64,000 bases of DNA from Cypionkella sinensis (GCF_042646385.1 NZ_JBHRTO010000001.1:682001-746000), one strand, 5' to 3'. Positions 28,429-37,325 are shown, numbered from the stretch's first letter. Numbers and translations are program-made. Notes: a model not told the origin generated them from the sequence alone.

Positions 28429-29763
28429 ATGCAGGTCACTGAAACCCTGAAAGACGGCTTGAAGCGCGCCTACACCATCACGGTGTCCGCCGCAGAGTTG
28501 GAAGCCAAAGTTCAGGAAAAATTGCTCGAGGCGCAGCCCGAGGTCGAGATCAAGGGCTTCCGCAAGGGCAAGGTGCCGCTGGCGATTCTGAAAAAGCAAT
28601 TCGGCCAGCGCCTGATGGGCGATGCCATGCAGGACGCCATCGACGGCGCGATGAAAGAGCATTTCGAGAAAACTGGCGACCGTCCGGCCTTGCAGCCCGA
28701 CGTGAAGATGATCGGTGGCGAGACCTGGAAAGAAGGTCAGGACGTTGTGGTCGAGATGGCCTACGAAGCCCTGCCGCCGATCCCGGAACTCGACGCCAGC
28801 AAGATCAAGCTGGACCGTCTGTCGGTGAAGGCCGATGAGGCTTCGGTCGAAGAAGCGCTGAAAAACCTCGCAGCCACCGCGCAGGATTTCAAGGACCGCA
28901 AAGCTGGCGTCAAAGCCAAGAGCGGCGATCAAGTCACCATCGACTTCAAAGGCTCGGTGGATGGCGTGGAATTCGAAGGCGGCTCGGGCGAAGATTACCC
29001 GCTGGTGCTGGGCTCGAACTCGTTCATTCCGGGTTTTGAGGATCAACTGGTTGGCGCCGCTGCTGGCGACGAAGTTTCGGTCAATGTGACCTTCCCGGAA
29101 GCCTATGGTGCGGCCCATCTGGCTGGCAAAGCGGCGGTGTTCGCCTGCACGGTCAAGGCGGTGAAAAAGCCGGTTGCGGCGGCACTGGATGACGAGCTGG
29201 CGAAGAAATTCGGCGCGGAAGATCTGGCGGCGCTCAAAGGTCAAATCTCGGAACGTCTGGAAGCCGAATACAAGGGCGCGTCGCGCGCTGTGCTGAAGCG
29301 CTCGCTGCTCGATCAACTCGACGGTCTGGTGAAGTTCGACCTGCCGCCCGCGCTGGTCGATGCCGAAGCAGCCCAAATAGCGCATCAACTGTGGCATGAA
29401 GAAAACCCGGATGTGCATGATCACAACCACGGTTCGGTTGAGACCACCGACGAGCACAAGAAACTGGCCGAGCGTCGCGTGCGTCTGGGTCTGGTTCTGG
29501 CTGAAATCGGCCGCAAAGCCGAAGTCACCGTGTCGGATGCTGAAATGACCCAAGCGGTGCTGGCGCAAGCGCGTCAATACCCGGGCCAAGAGCGTCAGTA
29601 TTTTGAGTTCGTGCAGAAGAACCCGCAGATGCAACAGCAACTGCGCGCGCCGATCTTTGAAGACAAGGTTGTCGATCACATCGTGGCTGGTGCCAAAGTG
29701 ACCGAGAAGGAAGTTTCCAAAGAAGAGCTGCAAAAGTTCATTGAAGCTTTGGACGAGATGTAA
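28429..29763 (+). CDS. tig: Trigger factor
   Basis: A 444-residue ribosome-associated chaperone. The N-terminal domain carries the ribosome-docking stretch FRKGKVPLAILKKQFG (family signature GFRxGKxP). The FKBP-type prolyl isomerase domain follows (GDQVTIDFKGSVDGVEFEGGSGEDYPLVLGS, about 165-200), then the long helical C-terminal arms. Length and domain order are normal. A GAAAAGGACGG stretch precedes the ATG at 28429. Confidence 0.96.
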   Translation: MQVTETLKDGLKRAYTITVSAAELEAKVQEKLLEAQPEVEIKGFRKGKVPLAILKKQFGQRLMGDAMQDAIDGAMKEHFEKTGDRPALQPDVKMIGGETWKEGQDVVVEMAYEALPPIPELDASKIKLDRLSVKADEASVEEALKNLAATAQDFKDRKAGVKAKSGDQVTIDFKGSVDGVEFEGGSGEDYPLVLGSNSFIPGFEDQLVGAAAGDEVSVNVTFPEAYGAAHLAGKAAVFACTVKAVKKPVAAALDDELAKKFGAEDLAALKGQISERLEAEYKGASRAVLKRSLLDQLDGLVKFDLPPALVDAEAAQIAHQLWHEENPDVHDHNHGSVETTDEHKKLAERRVRLGLVLAEIGRKAEVTVSDAEMTQAVLAQARQYPGQERQYFEFVQKNPQMQQQLRAPIFEDKVVDHIVAGAKVTEKEVSKEELQKFIEALDEM

Positions 29764-29786
29764 TCTCAGCTTTCTGTTACTGATCC

Positions 29787-29816
29787 GGGGCCGCCTCATT
29801 GGGGCGGCCCTTTTTC
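29787..29816 (+). terminator. Intrinsic terminator of tig
   Basis: An 8-bp stem (GGGCCGCC / GGCGGCCC) with a 7-base loop is followed directly by TTTTTC, 24 bases after the tig stop. Confidence 0.9.
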
Positions 29817-29836
29817 TATCGCACCCGGAGACTGTT

Positions 29837-30583
29837 ATGCCCGATTTCCTGACCGATCTGCCCGTTGATGGCATCATGGAATGCCTCAAACGCTCGCCGG
29901 GGCACGAAGTGCGTTCGGGCAAGATGGATGGCCCGGAAAGTTCCGCTGCATTGACCGCAAATGCCTTTGGCTGGTTTCTCAACCGGGCCGACGCACTGCC
30001 ACCCTTGCCGGGCGTGCCAGCGGGGCAAGTGGCCAGTGTCACGCTTGAAGCCGAGATGCGATATCCTTGGGCTGAGGGGCGGCATCCTTGGCTGGATGTG
30101 GCGATTGAAACCCATACCACGCTGATCGGCATTGAGGCGCGGCGCTATGAGCCGTTTCGCCCGCTGAAAGCGCATGGTTTTGCCGAGATCATCGACCGCC
30201 CGGTTTGGGGCGAAAAGCTGCCGGGCTTTACCAAGCTGCGCGATGAAATGGTCGCAGGCGAGGCCGGGTTTCAGACGTTGGACGCGGTGCAGTTGATCAA
30301 ATCAGCCTACGCGATCCTGACGCGTGCCGAAAAGCGTGCCTTGGGCGGCGTGCTGGTCTATCTTTATGCCGAGCCTGCGACCTGGGCCTCTGGCAAGCCG
30401 GTGGACCCGAAACGTCTGGCGCTGCACCGGCGCGACGTGGCACAGTTTGCCAAACGGGTAGCGGGCGACACTGTCAGCTTCGTGGCCCTGCGTTGGGAGG
30501 ATGTGCTGGACCAATGGGCAGGCTCGCCCCGGTTGGCCAGCCACGCGGCAGCGCTACGGCAACGCTTCGGCGCGTTGGGGTGA
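29837..30583 (+). CDS. Hypothetical protein with a PD-(D/E)XK nuclease-like core
   Basis: A 248-residue soluble protein. The stretch WLDVAIETHTTLIGIEARRYEPFRP has the spacing of a PD-(D/E)XK nuclease core: an Asp in a first strand, then E-x-R/K in the next strand. It resembles the putative restriction endonuclease family typed by PGN_0703, which I recall from similar bacteria, but no modification gene is near. Function is unproven. The ATG at 29837 follows the tig terminator. Its end overlaps the convergent transporter gene by 30 bases. Confidence 0.6.
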   Translation: MPDFLTDLPVDGIMECLKRSPGHEVRSGKMDGPESSAALTANAFGWFLNRADALPPLPGVPAGQVASVTLEAEMRYPWAEGRHPWLDVAIETHTTLIGIEARRYEPFRPLKAHGFAEIIDRPVWGEKLPGFTKLRDEMVAGEAGFQTLDAVQLIKSAYAILTRAEKRALGGVLVYLYAEPATWASGKPVDPKRLALHRRDVAQFAKRVAGDTVSFVALRWEDVLDQWAGSPRLASHAAALRQRFGALG

Positions 30584-31495
30584 TTTGCGGCGCTCGTTCA
30601 TCAGCACGAATAGCCCCGCGCCTGCGATAATGCCTATGCCGATCCAGCCTTGCATATCCGGCCAGTCACGCCAGAACAGCCAGCCCCACAGCACCGACCA
30701 GATCAGCCCCAGATATTCGAACGGCGCCACCACCGAGGCCGCCGCAATGCGGTAGGCTTGCGTCAGCAGCCACAGCCCCATCGAGGCGACAACGCCACAG
30801 GCCATCATCAGCCCCAGATCGCGGGTCGTTGGCGTGATCCAGCCACGGGTGAGGAAGGCAAGGCTCGCGTGGCTGGTATTGGTGTGGCTGCCGTCGTGGT
30901 AGTAAAACGCCATCAGCGCGGCACCGCTCAGGAAAATCACCGTTGACCAGAAGGCTAGGGCGGCAGCGGTCTCTGTCCCGCCCATCTTGCGCGCGGCGAT
31001 CATCGACATCGCATAGGTCAGCCCCGACAGGATCGGCAGCAGCGCCGCCCAGTCGAACAGATCAGATCCCGGCCGCACCATGATGATCACGCCCAGAAAC
31101 CCGGTCAGTACCGCGATCCACGACACGGCGCTGACCTTCTCGGCCAGAAACAGCACCGATAGCACGGTGATGAACAGCGGGCCCGAGTAGTAAAGCGCCA
31201 CCGTGGTCGGCAGCGGCAGACCGGCAAGTGCGATGTAAAAGCTGAAATAGGCCACGAACATCACCAGCCCGCGAAGCAGCATCTTGCCCACGCCCGCGCT
31301 GAACAAAGTGCGCAAACCGCCGTCAAAATGCGCGAAGGCCAGCAGGAACGGAATCGAGGTCAGGCCGCGAATGATCATCGCCTGATACAGCGGATAGCCG
31401 CCCGAGATCAGCTTCAGGATAAGATCCTGCACCGAAAACACACTGATCCCGGCGATCAGATAGAGGATACCCAAACTGGTGGCTGTGCTGCGCAT
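30554..31495 (-). CDS. DMT-superfamily (EamA) transporter
   Basis: A 313-residue polytopic membrane protein with ten hydrophobic segments and two EamA repeats. The segment TTVALYYSGPLFITVLSVLFLAEKVSAVSWIAVLTGFLGVIIMVRPG marks the end of repeat 1, and AAASVVAPFEYLGLIWSVLWGWLFWRDWPDMQGWIGIGIIAGAGLF the end of repeat 2. It resembles the other DMT gene in this window (15948-16829), so the two are paralogues of the same RhaT/YdcZ-like exporter type. Substrate unknown. Confidence 0.85.
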   Translation of the reverse strand: MRSTATSLGILYLIAGISVFSVQDLILKLISGGYPLYQAMIIRGLTSIPFLLAFAHFDGGLRTLFSAGVGKMLLRGLVMFVAYFSFYIALAGLPLPTTVALYYSGPLFITVLSVLFLAEKVSAVSWIAVLTGFLGVIIMVRPGSDLFDWAALLPILSGLTYAMSMIAARKMGGTETAAALAFWSTVIFLSGAALMAFYYHDGSHTNTSHASLAFLTRGWITPTTRDLGLMMACGVVASMGLWLLTQAYRIAAASVVAPFEYLGLIWSVLWGWLFWRDWPDMQGWIGIGIIAGAGLFVLMNERRKSPQRAEALP

Positions 31496-31623
31496 TTGGG
31501 CAAGCTAAGCCCCCCGCCCGCGCGGGGCTGGTCGGTTTACGACATGGTTTGATCAAAAGCGCTAGCTTGACAATCGCAACCTGTGATCCGTTGGCAGCCC
31601 CGCATGCCAGCGAAAGTGTTGTG

Positions 31624-33006
31624 TCAATACAGGATGATATCCGACGCAACCATGCTGACATTGCCCTCAAACTGCATCAGCAGGAATGCACCAAAGCCGT
31701 TGTCCGTCCACAGCAACTGACTCATGTCTGTTGTTGAGTCATAATTCAGCACAAATCTGCCCGGATTGGACAGGCTGCCACCAATCTGGAACTCGGTTGG
31801 GTCAAGCCTGCCAGGACCGGGCGACAGCACGCCCAATGATGCGCTGGAATAGCGGATGCGATCCTCGCCGCTTGTGAAATCGGTGATGGTATCTAGCCCA
31901 TCCTCCGCCACACTAAACAGAAACACATCCGAACCCGCGCCACCGGTCAATATGTCAGAGCCTTGGTCGCCGCGTAGAGTGTCTCGGCCATCGCCACCAT
32001 ACAGTTCGTCACTTTCCCGCCCGCCGTATAAGTGATCGTTGCCCGCATCGCCGAAGACTTGATCGTCATGTCTTTGACCGAACAGCCGATCATTGCCGTC
32101 GCCGCCAAAGATCTCATCCGCCTGCCAGCCGCCGTACAGCAGGTCATCGCCTGATGCACCAAACGCCGTATCGTCACCGTCACCACCGTAAAAGCTGTCA
32201 TTCCCGGCACCGAGACTGGCAATATCGTTCAGCGATCCGCCGCGGGCATCATAGCGCTCGAAGCCGGTGATCACGGACAAGCTGCCGTCATCAACCCGGC
32301 CATTCGAGCCATCAACGATGAAATACAGCGGAGAGCTATCGCTCTGCGCTAACAGCACATCATCGCCGATACCGCCGTTCAGCGTATTGGCAACGCCGGT
32401 GATGATATAGGCAACTGTATCGTCGCCCCCAAGCGCGTTGACCCGGTTCGCTCCGCCCGCGACCGATAGAAAATCGTCGTACCTGCTGCCGATCACTGTG
32501 TCGTTGCCATCGCCCGCCAGCAGGAACAACTCCTCCATCCCGACAAAGTTCAAATACGACCCATCGGTCGCCGAGGCAAAGCCAGTGCGGAAATCAATCG
32601 AAACCGCATCATTGGTAAATACCGAAGGCCAAGAAAGAAGCAGCGTGTCGATTCCGCTGCCACCAAACACCGCCGCATTCTGCGTTTGCGTAACCAGCAC
32701 CACATCATCGCCCGCGCCGCCGTGGGCTGTGCCGGCACTGCCGTATACCAGATCGCCCAAAACGATCAGATCATCGCCACCGCCACCGTAAAGCACATCA
32801 TTGCCGCCGTCATTGACCAGCGCATCATTGCCCGCGCCGCCATAAGCGGTGTCATCGCCTGCGCCGGTCTCAATCGCATCGTCGCCCAGCCCGCCATAGA
32901 CAAGGTCGTCGTTCTGAAAGCTGTAGATCAGATCATTACCGGCCAGCGCATTAATGGTGTCATTGCCGGTGCCGCCGTAGATGTCGTCGTCGCCTGTGGT
33001 TGCCAT
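31624..33006 (-). CDS. RTX calcium-binding repeat protein (hemolysin-type)
   Basis: A 460-residue acidic protein built of glycine-rich nonapeptide repeats (GGxGxDxxx), dense at residues 5-100 and 260-350, with sequences such as GGTGNDTI, GGDGDDTAFGASGDDLLYGG and GGDGRDTLRGDQGSDILTGGAGSDVF. These fold into a Ca2+-binding parallel beta roll after secretion. There is no signal peptide, as expected for type I secretion, and the C-terminal about 110 residues (TDFTSGEDRIRYSS ... ASDIILY) have the usual layout of a T1SS C-terminal signal. No catalytic domain is seen, so it may be structural or adhesive. No T1SS transporter genes are adjacent. CAGGAG precedes the ATG. Confidence 0.88.
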   Translation of the reverse strand: MATTGDDDIYGGTGNDTINALAGNDLIYSFQNDDLVYGGLGDDAIETGAGDDTAYGGAGNDALVNDGGNDVLYGGGGDDLIVLGDLVYGSAGTAHGGAGDDVVLVTQTQNAAVFGGSGIDTLLLSWPSVFTNDAVSIDFRTGFASATDGSYLNFVGMEELFLLAGDGNDTVIGSRYDDFLSVAGGANRVNALGGDDTVAYIITGVANTLNGGIGDDVLLAQSDSSPLYFIVDGSNGRVDDGSLSVITGFERYDARGGSLNDIASLGAGNDSFYGGDGDDTAFGASGDDLLYGGWQADEIFGGDGNDRLFGQRHDDQVFGDAGNDHLYGGRESDELYGGDGRDTLRGDQGSDILTGGAGSDVFLFSVAEDGLDTITDFTSGEDRIRYSSASLGVLSPGPGRLDPTEFQIGGSLSNPGRFVLNYDSTTDMSQLLWTDNGFGAFLLMQFEGNVSMVASDIILY

Positions 33007-33147
33007 GCTGAAAACTCCTGAAAATGCGGTGAATGGGCAGGATTTTATCTTTGCTGCGAGACTTGTTGGGCCGATATGCGCCCGATCCCGGTGGCTCTGC
33101 CGACGATTACTGCCTTAAAATGTGGCGGAATATCAAAATGGGTCAAG

Positions 33148-33181
33148 AAAAAACCGCGCGCGGTTGCCCGTGCGCGGTTTT
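33148..33181 (-). terminator. Intrinsic terminator of rpsF-rpsR-rplI
   Basis: On the minus strand, a 10-bp stem (AAAACCGCGC paired with GCGCGGTTTT) with a 12-base loop begins 40 bases after the rplI stop and ends in a run of six T residues (positions 33153-33148). Confidence 0.85.
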
Positions 33182-33221
33182 ATTGTTTTATCGGAATATG
33201 TCCCGAACCAGCCAAATTGGC

Positions 33222-33806
33222 TTAGTCGCGGGTCAGGTCTTCGCCTTCTTGAGCAGCGCCCATTTCCGAGAACAGGTTGGCGATCTCGAAATCGGCTTCG
33301 GCTTCTGCCTCGGCGGCGAGTTCCTGGATCGACTTGCCGGAAGCTTGCAGCGCCGCTTCTTCAACCGAACGTGCGACGTTCAGGCTGAATTTCACGGTGA
33401 CTTCCGGGTGCAGAATCACCGAAACGGTGTGCACGCCCAGCTCCTTGATCGGACGGTCGAGAACGACCTGACCACGGTTTACGGTGAAGCCTTCGGCAGT
33501 TGCCGCATCGGCTGCGTCGCGGGTGGTGACCGAACCATACAAAGCACCCGAATCGGAAGCCGAACGGATGATGATGAAAACCTGACCGTCCAGCTTTTCG
33601 CCGACAGCTTCGGCTTCTTTGCGGGTTTCCAGGTTGGTGGCTTCCAGCTGGGCTTTCTTCACTTCGAACGAAGCGATGTTGCCGGCATTGGCGCGCAGCG
33701 CCTTGCCTTGCGGCAGCAGGAAGTTGCGGGCGTAGCCGTCCTTGACGTTGACGACTTCGCCCATCTGGCCAAGTTTGGCCACGCGTTGAAGCAGGATCAC
33801 TTGCAT
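33222..33806 (-). CDS. rplI: 50S ribosomal protein L9
   Basis: A 194-residue ribosomal protein. The conserved N-terminal RNA-binding domain (MQVILLQRVAKLGQMGEVVNVKDGYARNFLLPQGKA) is joined by a long helix to the C-terminal domain. It is about 45 residues longer than E. coli L9 because of an acidic C-terminal tail, common in alphaproteobacteria. Last gene of the S6-S18-L9 operon. Confidence 0.96.
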   Translation of the reverse strand: MQVILLQRVAKLGQMGEVVNVKDGYARNFLLPQGKALRANAGNIASFEVKKAQLEATNLETRKEAEAVGEKLDGQVFIIIRSASDSGALYGSVTTRDAADAATAEGFTVNRGQVVLDRPIKELGVHTVSVILHPEVTVKFSLNVARSVEEAALQASGKSIQELAAEAEAEADFEIANLFSEMGAAQEGEDLTRD

Positions 33807-33818
33807 ATCTGGTGCTCC

Positions 33819-34046
33819 TTATTTCACAGCATAGGGCAGCAGGGCGAGGAAGCGGGCGCGCTTGATGGCTTGCGCCAGTTCACGTTGCTTCTTGGCCGAG
33901 ACTGCGGTGATACGGGACGGCACGATCTTGCCACGCTCGGATACATAGCGTTGCAGCAGGCGCGTGTCTTTGTAGTCGATTGCCGGAGCATTGTCGCCCG
34001 AGAACGGGCAGACCTTGCGGCGGCGGAAAAACGGTTTGTTCGCCAT
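33819..34046 (-). CDS. rpsR: 30S ribosomal protein S18
   Basis: A 75-residue ribosomal protein with the usual core: FRRRKVCPFSGDNAPAIDYKD, then RGKIVPSRITAVSAKKQRELAQAIKRARFLALLPY. It binds S6 and helicases of 16S rRNA in the platform. It is 29 bases downstream of rpsF and 12 bases upstream of rplI. Confidence 0.97.
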   Translation of the reverse strand: MANKPFFRRRKVCPFSGDNAPAIDYKDTRLLQRYVSERGKIVPSRITAVSAKKQRELAQAIKRARFLALLPYAVK

Positions 34047-34075
34047 GGTTTAGGCTCCTTTCCAAAGGCTGAGGA

Positions 34076-34519
34076 TCAACGACGCGGGCCGCCGAACGAC
34101 GGACGCTCGCCACGGTCGGGACGGTCGCCGAAGGACGGACGCTCACGACGCTCGCCGCCGAAACCACCCTCGGGGCGATCACCGCGCTCACGCTCGTCAC
34201 GCTTTTGCATCTGAACCGACGGGCCGTCTGCATGAACGTCAACCTTGATGGTCAACACGCGCATGACGTCATCGTGCAGGCGCATCAGGCGTTCCATTTC
34301 CAGAACTGCCGAAGCGGGTGCATCGGTTTTCAGCAAGGCGTAGTGGCCCTTGCGGTTTTTGTTGATCTTGTAGGCCATCGTCTTGACGCCCCAGTATTCG
34401 TGCTCGACAACTTTACCGCCGTTGTCGGCCAGAACCGTGGAGAAGTGCTCAATGAGGCTTTCAGCCTGCGCGTTGGAAAGATCCTGACGCGCGATCATAA
34501 CATGCTCGTAAAGCGGCAT
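34076..34519 (-). CDS. rpsF: 30S ribosomal protein S6
   Basis: A 147-residue ribosomal protein. Residues 1-100 are the ferredoxin-like S6 fold (MPLYEHVMIARQDLSNAQAESLIEHF, YWGVKTMAYKINKNRKGHYALL). The last 45 residues are an Arg/Gly-rich tail with repeats of RPSFG (ERRERPSFGDRPDRGERPSFGGPRR), a longer and more repetitive tail than in most S6 proteins. First gene of the operon; a leader of about 350 bases without a gene lies upstream. Confidence 0.96.
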   Translation of the reverse strand: MPLYEHVMIARQDLSNAQAESLIEHFSTVLADNGGKVVEHEYWGVKTMAYKINKNRKGHYALLKTDAPASAVLEMERLMRLHDDVMRVLTIKVDVHADGPSVQMQKRDERERGDRPEGGFGGERRERPSFGDRPDRGERPSFGGPRR

Positions 34520-34554
34520 GTGTGCTCCGATCTGTCTATGTGGCGCATTTCATA

Positions 34555-34584
34555 GGACGGGCAAACACTTTCCGCGGCCCGTCC
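34555..34584 (-). promoter_or_regulatory. Leader hairpin 36 bases before rpsF (candidate S6:S18 autoregulatory element)
   Basis: On the minus strand a 7-bp stem (GGACGGG / CCCGTCC) encloses a 16-base loop containing CCGCGG. Many bacteria place an S6:S18-binding RNA with a CCG-containing loop just before rpsF. The position and the CCG fit, but I cannot fold or align it, so the assignment is tentative. Confidence 0.3.
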
Positions 34585-34676
34585 ACGAGAGGCTGCGCCG
34601 TTACGTGGAAATGCGGAAAGATTGGGGGCTTATAGAGGAAAGTGCTGGGGATGCAAGCGTGGGCTTCAAGCCGAAA

Positions 34677-34856
34677 ACAAACTCTGCGGGGCAGAGTTTG
34701 TCGGCTTGTTGCGCGTAAGGCGGAACGCCGTTGCGCAAGGGGCGCGGTGCAGCAACCCGACGCTTGGGAAATCGGGGCGCGCCTGACTGGCGGGCGCGAA
34801 ACGCGCCTGCCGGGGGCAGGCAGGCGCGGCCCGATTTGTCGCGGGACAAATCGGGC
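34677..34856. repeat. Array of four strong inverted repeats between rpsF and the PACE gene
   Basis: The 356 bases from 34520 to 34875 hold no gene. Within them are ACAAACTCTGC/GCAGAGTTTGT (34677-34701), a 17-bp arm pair with one mismatch (34769-34785 and 34821-34837), a 10-bp stem CGCGCCTGCC/GGCAGGCGCG (34802-34828) and a perfect 12-bp stem with a GCGG loop (34829-34856). The last three overlap, so they cannot all form together. Confidence 0.7.
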
Positions 34857-34875
34857 AAGAATGGCCGACCTTGCG

Positions 34876-35295
34876 CTACCGTGCCGAGGCGGGCAAACCG
34901 AAAATCCGGTCAAAGCTCCATGTGAAAATGTATGTGTAGATGATGAACAGCACGATCAGCCCGGCCTCATATTGCAGCGCCGTCCACAGATCGACGCCCA
35001 ACCACCACGCCATGATCGGCAATACCAACAACACCAGGCCGCCCTCGAACAGCAGCGCATGCGCCGCGCGCCGCGCCAAGGACCGCCCCTTCACCGACTG
35101 CCGCGTCTCCCATGCCTCGAACAGCCAGTTGAACGCCATGCTCCAGGTCATCGCGATCGTCGCGGTGATCGCCGACAGGATCAGCGATTGCCCCGCATCC
35201 GCATCCGACATCGCAAGCAACCCCAGCGTCGCCACCGCGATGCCAAGGGTCTCAAAGCTGACCGCATAAAGGATTTTGCGAGTGGTTGGTGTCAT
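34876..35295 (-). CDS. PACE family efflux transporter
   Basis: A 139-residue membrane protein with four helices. It has two tandem bacterial transmembrane pair repeats, with RKILYAVSFETLGIAVAT at the start of repeat 1 and RAAHALLFEGGLVLLVLPIMAWWLGV in repeat 2; the Glu in each first helix (SFETLG, LFEGGL) is the proton-linked residue of this family. Characterised members (AceI) export chlorhexidine and short diamines. The ATG at 35295 is the family start. Confidence 0.88.
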   Translation of the reverse strand: MTPTTRKILYAVSFETLGIAVATLGLLAMSDADAGQSLILSAITATIAMTWSMAFNWLFEAWETRQSVKGRSLARRAAHALLFEGGLVLLVLPIMAWWLGVDLWTALQYEAGLIVLFIIYTYIFTWSFDRIFGLPASAR

Positions 35296-35397
35296 GGCGC
35301 AGGTGTGGATTCCGCCGCAGCCCAAGTCAAGATCGGGCGGGGCGTTGCACGAACGGATTTCGCAAGGTAAGCCATAGGAAAGAAAAGGGAGGGCCAG

Positions 35398-36327
35398 ATG
35401 AGCCGCGCATTTGTATTTCCGGGGCAGGGCGCCCAGACCATCGGCATGGGCCGCGCCTTGGCCGAGGCCTATCCGGCGGCAAAAGCCGTGTTCGATGAGG
35501 TGGATGCCGCCTTGGGCGAAAAGCTGTCCAGCCTGATCTGGGAAGGCAGCATTGAAGATCTGACCCTGACGAAAAATGCCCAGCCCGCGCTGATGGCCAC
35601 CTCGATTGCCGCCCTGCGCGCGCTGGAAAGCGAAGGCATCGGCATTGAAACGGCGGCTTTCGTGGCGGGTCACAGCCTGGGCGAATACTCGGCCCTCTGT
35701 GCCGTGGGCGCACTTGATCTGTCCGACACCGCGCGGCTTTTGCGGATCAGAGGCCAGGCCATGCAAGAGGCTGTGCCGGTGGGCGTAGGTGCCATGGCGG
35801 CCCTGCTCGGCCTCGATTTCGCAACCGCCACCGAAGTTGCCGCAGAGGCCGCTCAGGGTGAAGTCTGCCAGGCCGCCAACGATAATGATCCCGCGCAAGT
35901 GGTGGTCTCGGGCCACAAGGCCGCCGTGGAACGCGCGCTCGACATCGCCAAGGCCAAAGGCGCCAAACGCGCGCTGCTGCTGCCGGTCAGCGCGCCGTTC
36001 CATTGCAGCCTGATGCAGCCCGCCGCCGCCGTGATGTCCGAGGCTTTGGCAGGCGTGGTGATCCATACGCCGAAACTACCCGTAGTGGTCAACGTCCGCG
36101 CCGAAGCCGTGACCGAACCCGACCGCATCCGCGCGCTTCTGGTGGCACAAGTCACAGGCTCGGTGCGCTGGCGCGAATCCGTGCTGTGGATGGAGGGCGC
36201 AGGGGTAAGTGAATTCTGGGAGATCGGCGCGGGCAAGGCCCTCTCCGGCATGATCAAGCGCATCGCCTCGGGTGCCACTACCCGCGCGGTCGGCACGCCC
36301 GATGACGTGATGGCGGCCAAGGGCTAA
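35398..36327 (+). CDS. fabD: Malonyl-CoA:ACP transacylase
   Basis: A 309-residue enzyme that moves malonyl from CoA to acyl carrier protein. The nucleophile is Ser93 in GHSLGEY, paired with His202 in SAPFHCSLM. The start MSRAFVFPGQGAQTIGMG and the QP-A motif (NAQPALMATSIAAL) are intact. GGAGGG precedes the ATG. It starts the fabD-fabG-acpP series on the plus strand. Confidence 0.97.
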   Translation: MSRAFVFPGQGAQTIGMGRALAEAYPAAKAVFDEVDAALGEKLSSLIWEGSIEDLTLTKNAQPALMATSIAALRALESEGIGIETAAFVAGHSLGEYSALCAVGALDLSDTARLLRIRGQAMQEAVPVGVGAMAALLGLDFATATEVAAEAAQGEVCQAANDNDPAQVVVSGHKAAVERALDIAKAKGAKRALLLPVSAPFHCSLMQPAAAVMSEALAGVVIHTPKLPVVVNVRAEAVTEPDRIRALLVAQVTGSVRWRESVLWMEGAGVSEFWEIGAGKALSGMIKRIASGATTRAVGTPDDVMAAKG

Positions 36328-36430
36328 GCGCCCGGTTTCAGCAACATCGCGGCCCAGTGCCATTCGGGTGCCAACCCGCCGCGATCCGGTCAACAGCGGC
36401 CTTTGGGTGTCGCTTGCAAAAGGACAGAAC

Positions 36431-37168
36431 ATGTTTGATCTGACAGGAAAAACCGCTCTGGTGACAGGTGCATCGGGCGGCATCGGCGGCGAGATCGCCC
36501 GCACGCTTTATGCGGCAGGGGCAACGGTCGGCCTTTCCGGCACGCGGATCGAGCCGCTTCAGGCGCTCGCCGCCGAACTGGGCGACCGTGCGCATGTGCT
36601 GCCCTGCAACCTGTCTGACCTTGCGGCGGTGGATGATCTGATCAAACAGGCGAACGCCGCGATGGGCAGCGTTGATATTCTGGTGAACAACGCAGGCATC
36701 ACCCGCGACAATCTGTTCATGCGAATGTCGGATGATGAATGGCAAGCGGTGATCGATGTTAACCTGACCGCCACCTTCCGCCTCGCGCGCGGCGCTCTGC
36801 GTGGCATGATGAAGGCGCGCTGGGGCCGCATCATCAACATCACCTCGGTGGTCGGTCATTCCGGCAATCCGGGGCAGGGCAACTATGCCGCCGCCAAAGC
36901 CGGGGTGCTGGCGATGTCGAAATCCTTGGCGCAAGAGGTCGCCAGCCGCAACATTACGGTGAACTGTGTCGCCCCCGGCCTGATCGAAACCGCGATGACC
37001 GAAAAGCTGAACGACGAGCAACGCGCCAAGATTCTGGTCGGCGTACCCGCAGGCCGCATGGGCCAGCCGCAAGAAGTCGCCGCAGGTGTGCTGTATTTGG
37101 CATCACAAGAAGCTGCGTATATCACCGGCACAACACTGCATATCAACGGCGGCGGCGATATGTCATAA
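36431..37168 (+). CDS. fabG: 3-oxoacyl-[ACP] reductase
   Basis: A 245-residue short-chain dehydrogenase that reduces beta-ketoacyl-ACP with NADPH. TGASGGIG (12-19) binds the cofactor, NNAG lies at 86-89, and the catalytic Ser139, Tyr152 and Lys156 are in place. The frame from MFDLTGKTALVTG at 36431 follows an AAAAGGACAG ribosome-binding site; the upstream start at 36368 is not needed. Located between fabD and acpP as usual. Confidence 0.96.
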   Translation: MFDLTGKTALVTGASGGIGGEIARTLYAAGATVGLSGTRIEPLQALAAELGDRAHVLPCNLSDLAAVDDLIKQANAAMGSVDILVNNAGITRDNLFMRMSDDEWQAVIDVNLTATFRLARGALRGMMKARWGRIINITSVVGHSGNPGQGNYAAAKAGVLAMSKSLAQEVASRNITVNCVAPGLIETAMTEKLNDEQRAKILVGVPAGRMGQPQEVAAGVLYLASQEAAYITGTTLHINGGGDMS

Positions 37169-37325
37169 GGCAACCAGAAGCGGTTTGAAACCGTTTGCCT
37201 AATGCGCGTGCCCTTGCTATAGGCGCGCAAGAATACGCCAGCGGCCAATGCCCTTGGTGCCGAGCGCCCCGAAACGGGCAGGGACAAAGACCGGGGGCGA
37301 CCCCTAAACGCTATAAGGAAAGAAC

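Noticed and set aside
28384..30132. A 582-codon minus-strand open frame opposite trigger factor
   Set aside because: Antisense to tig and covering its terminator; no protein-like features.
34677..34856. An attachment site or mobile-element end upstream of rpsF
   Set aside because: The inverted repeats are close together and have no direct-repeat flanks or recombinase gene nearby, so RNA structure is the simpler reading.
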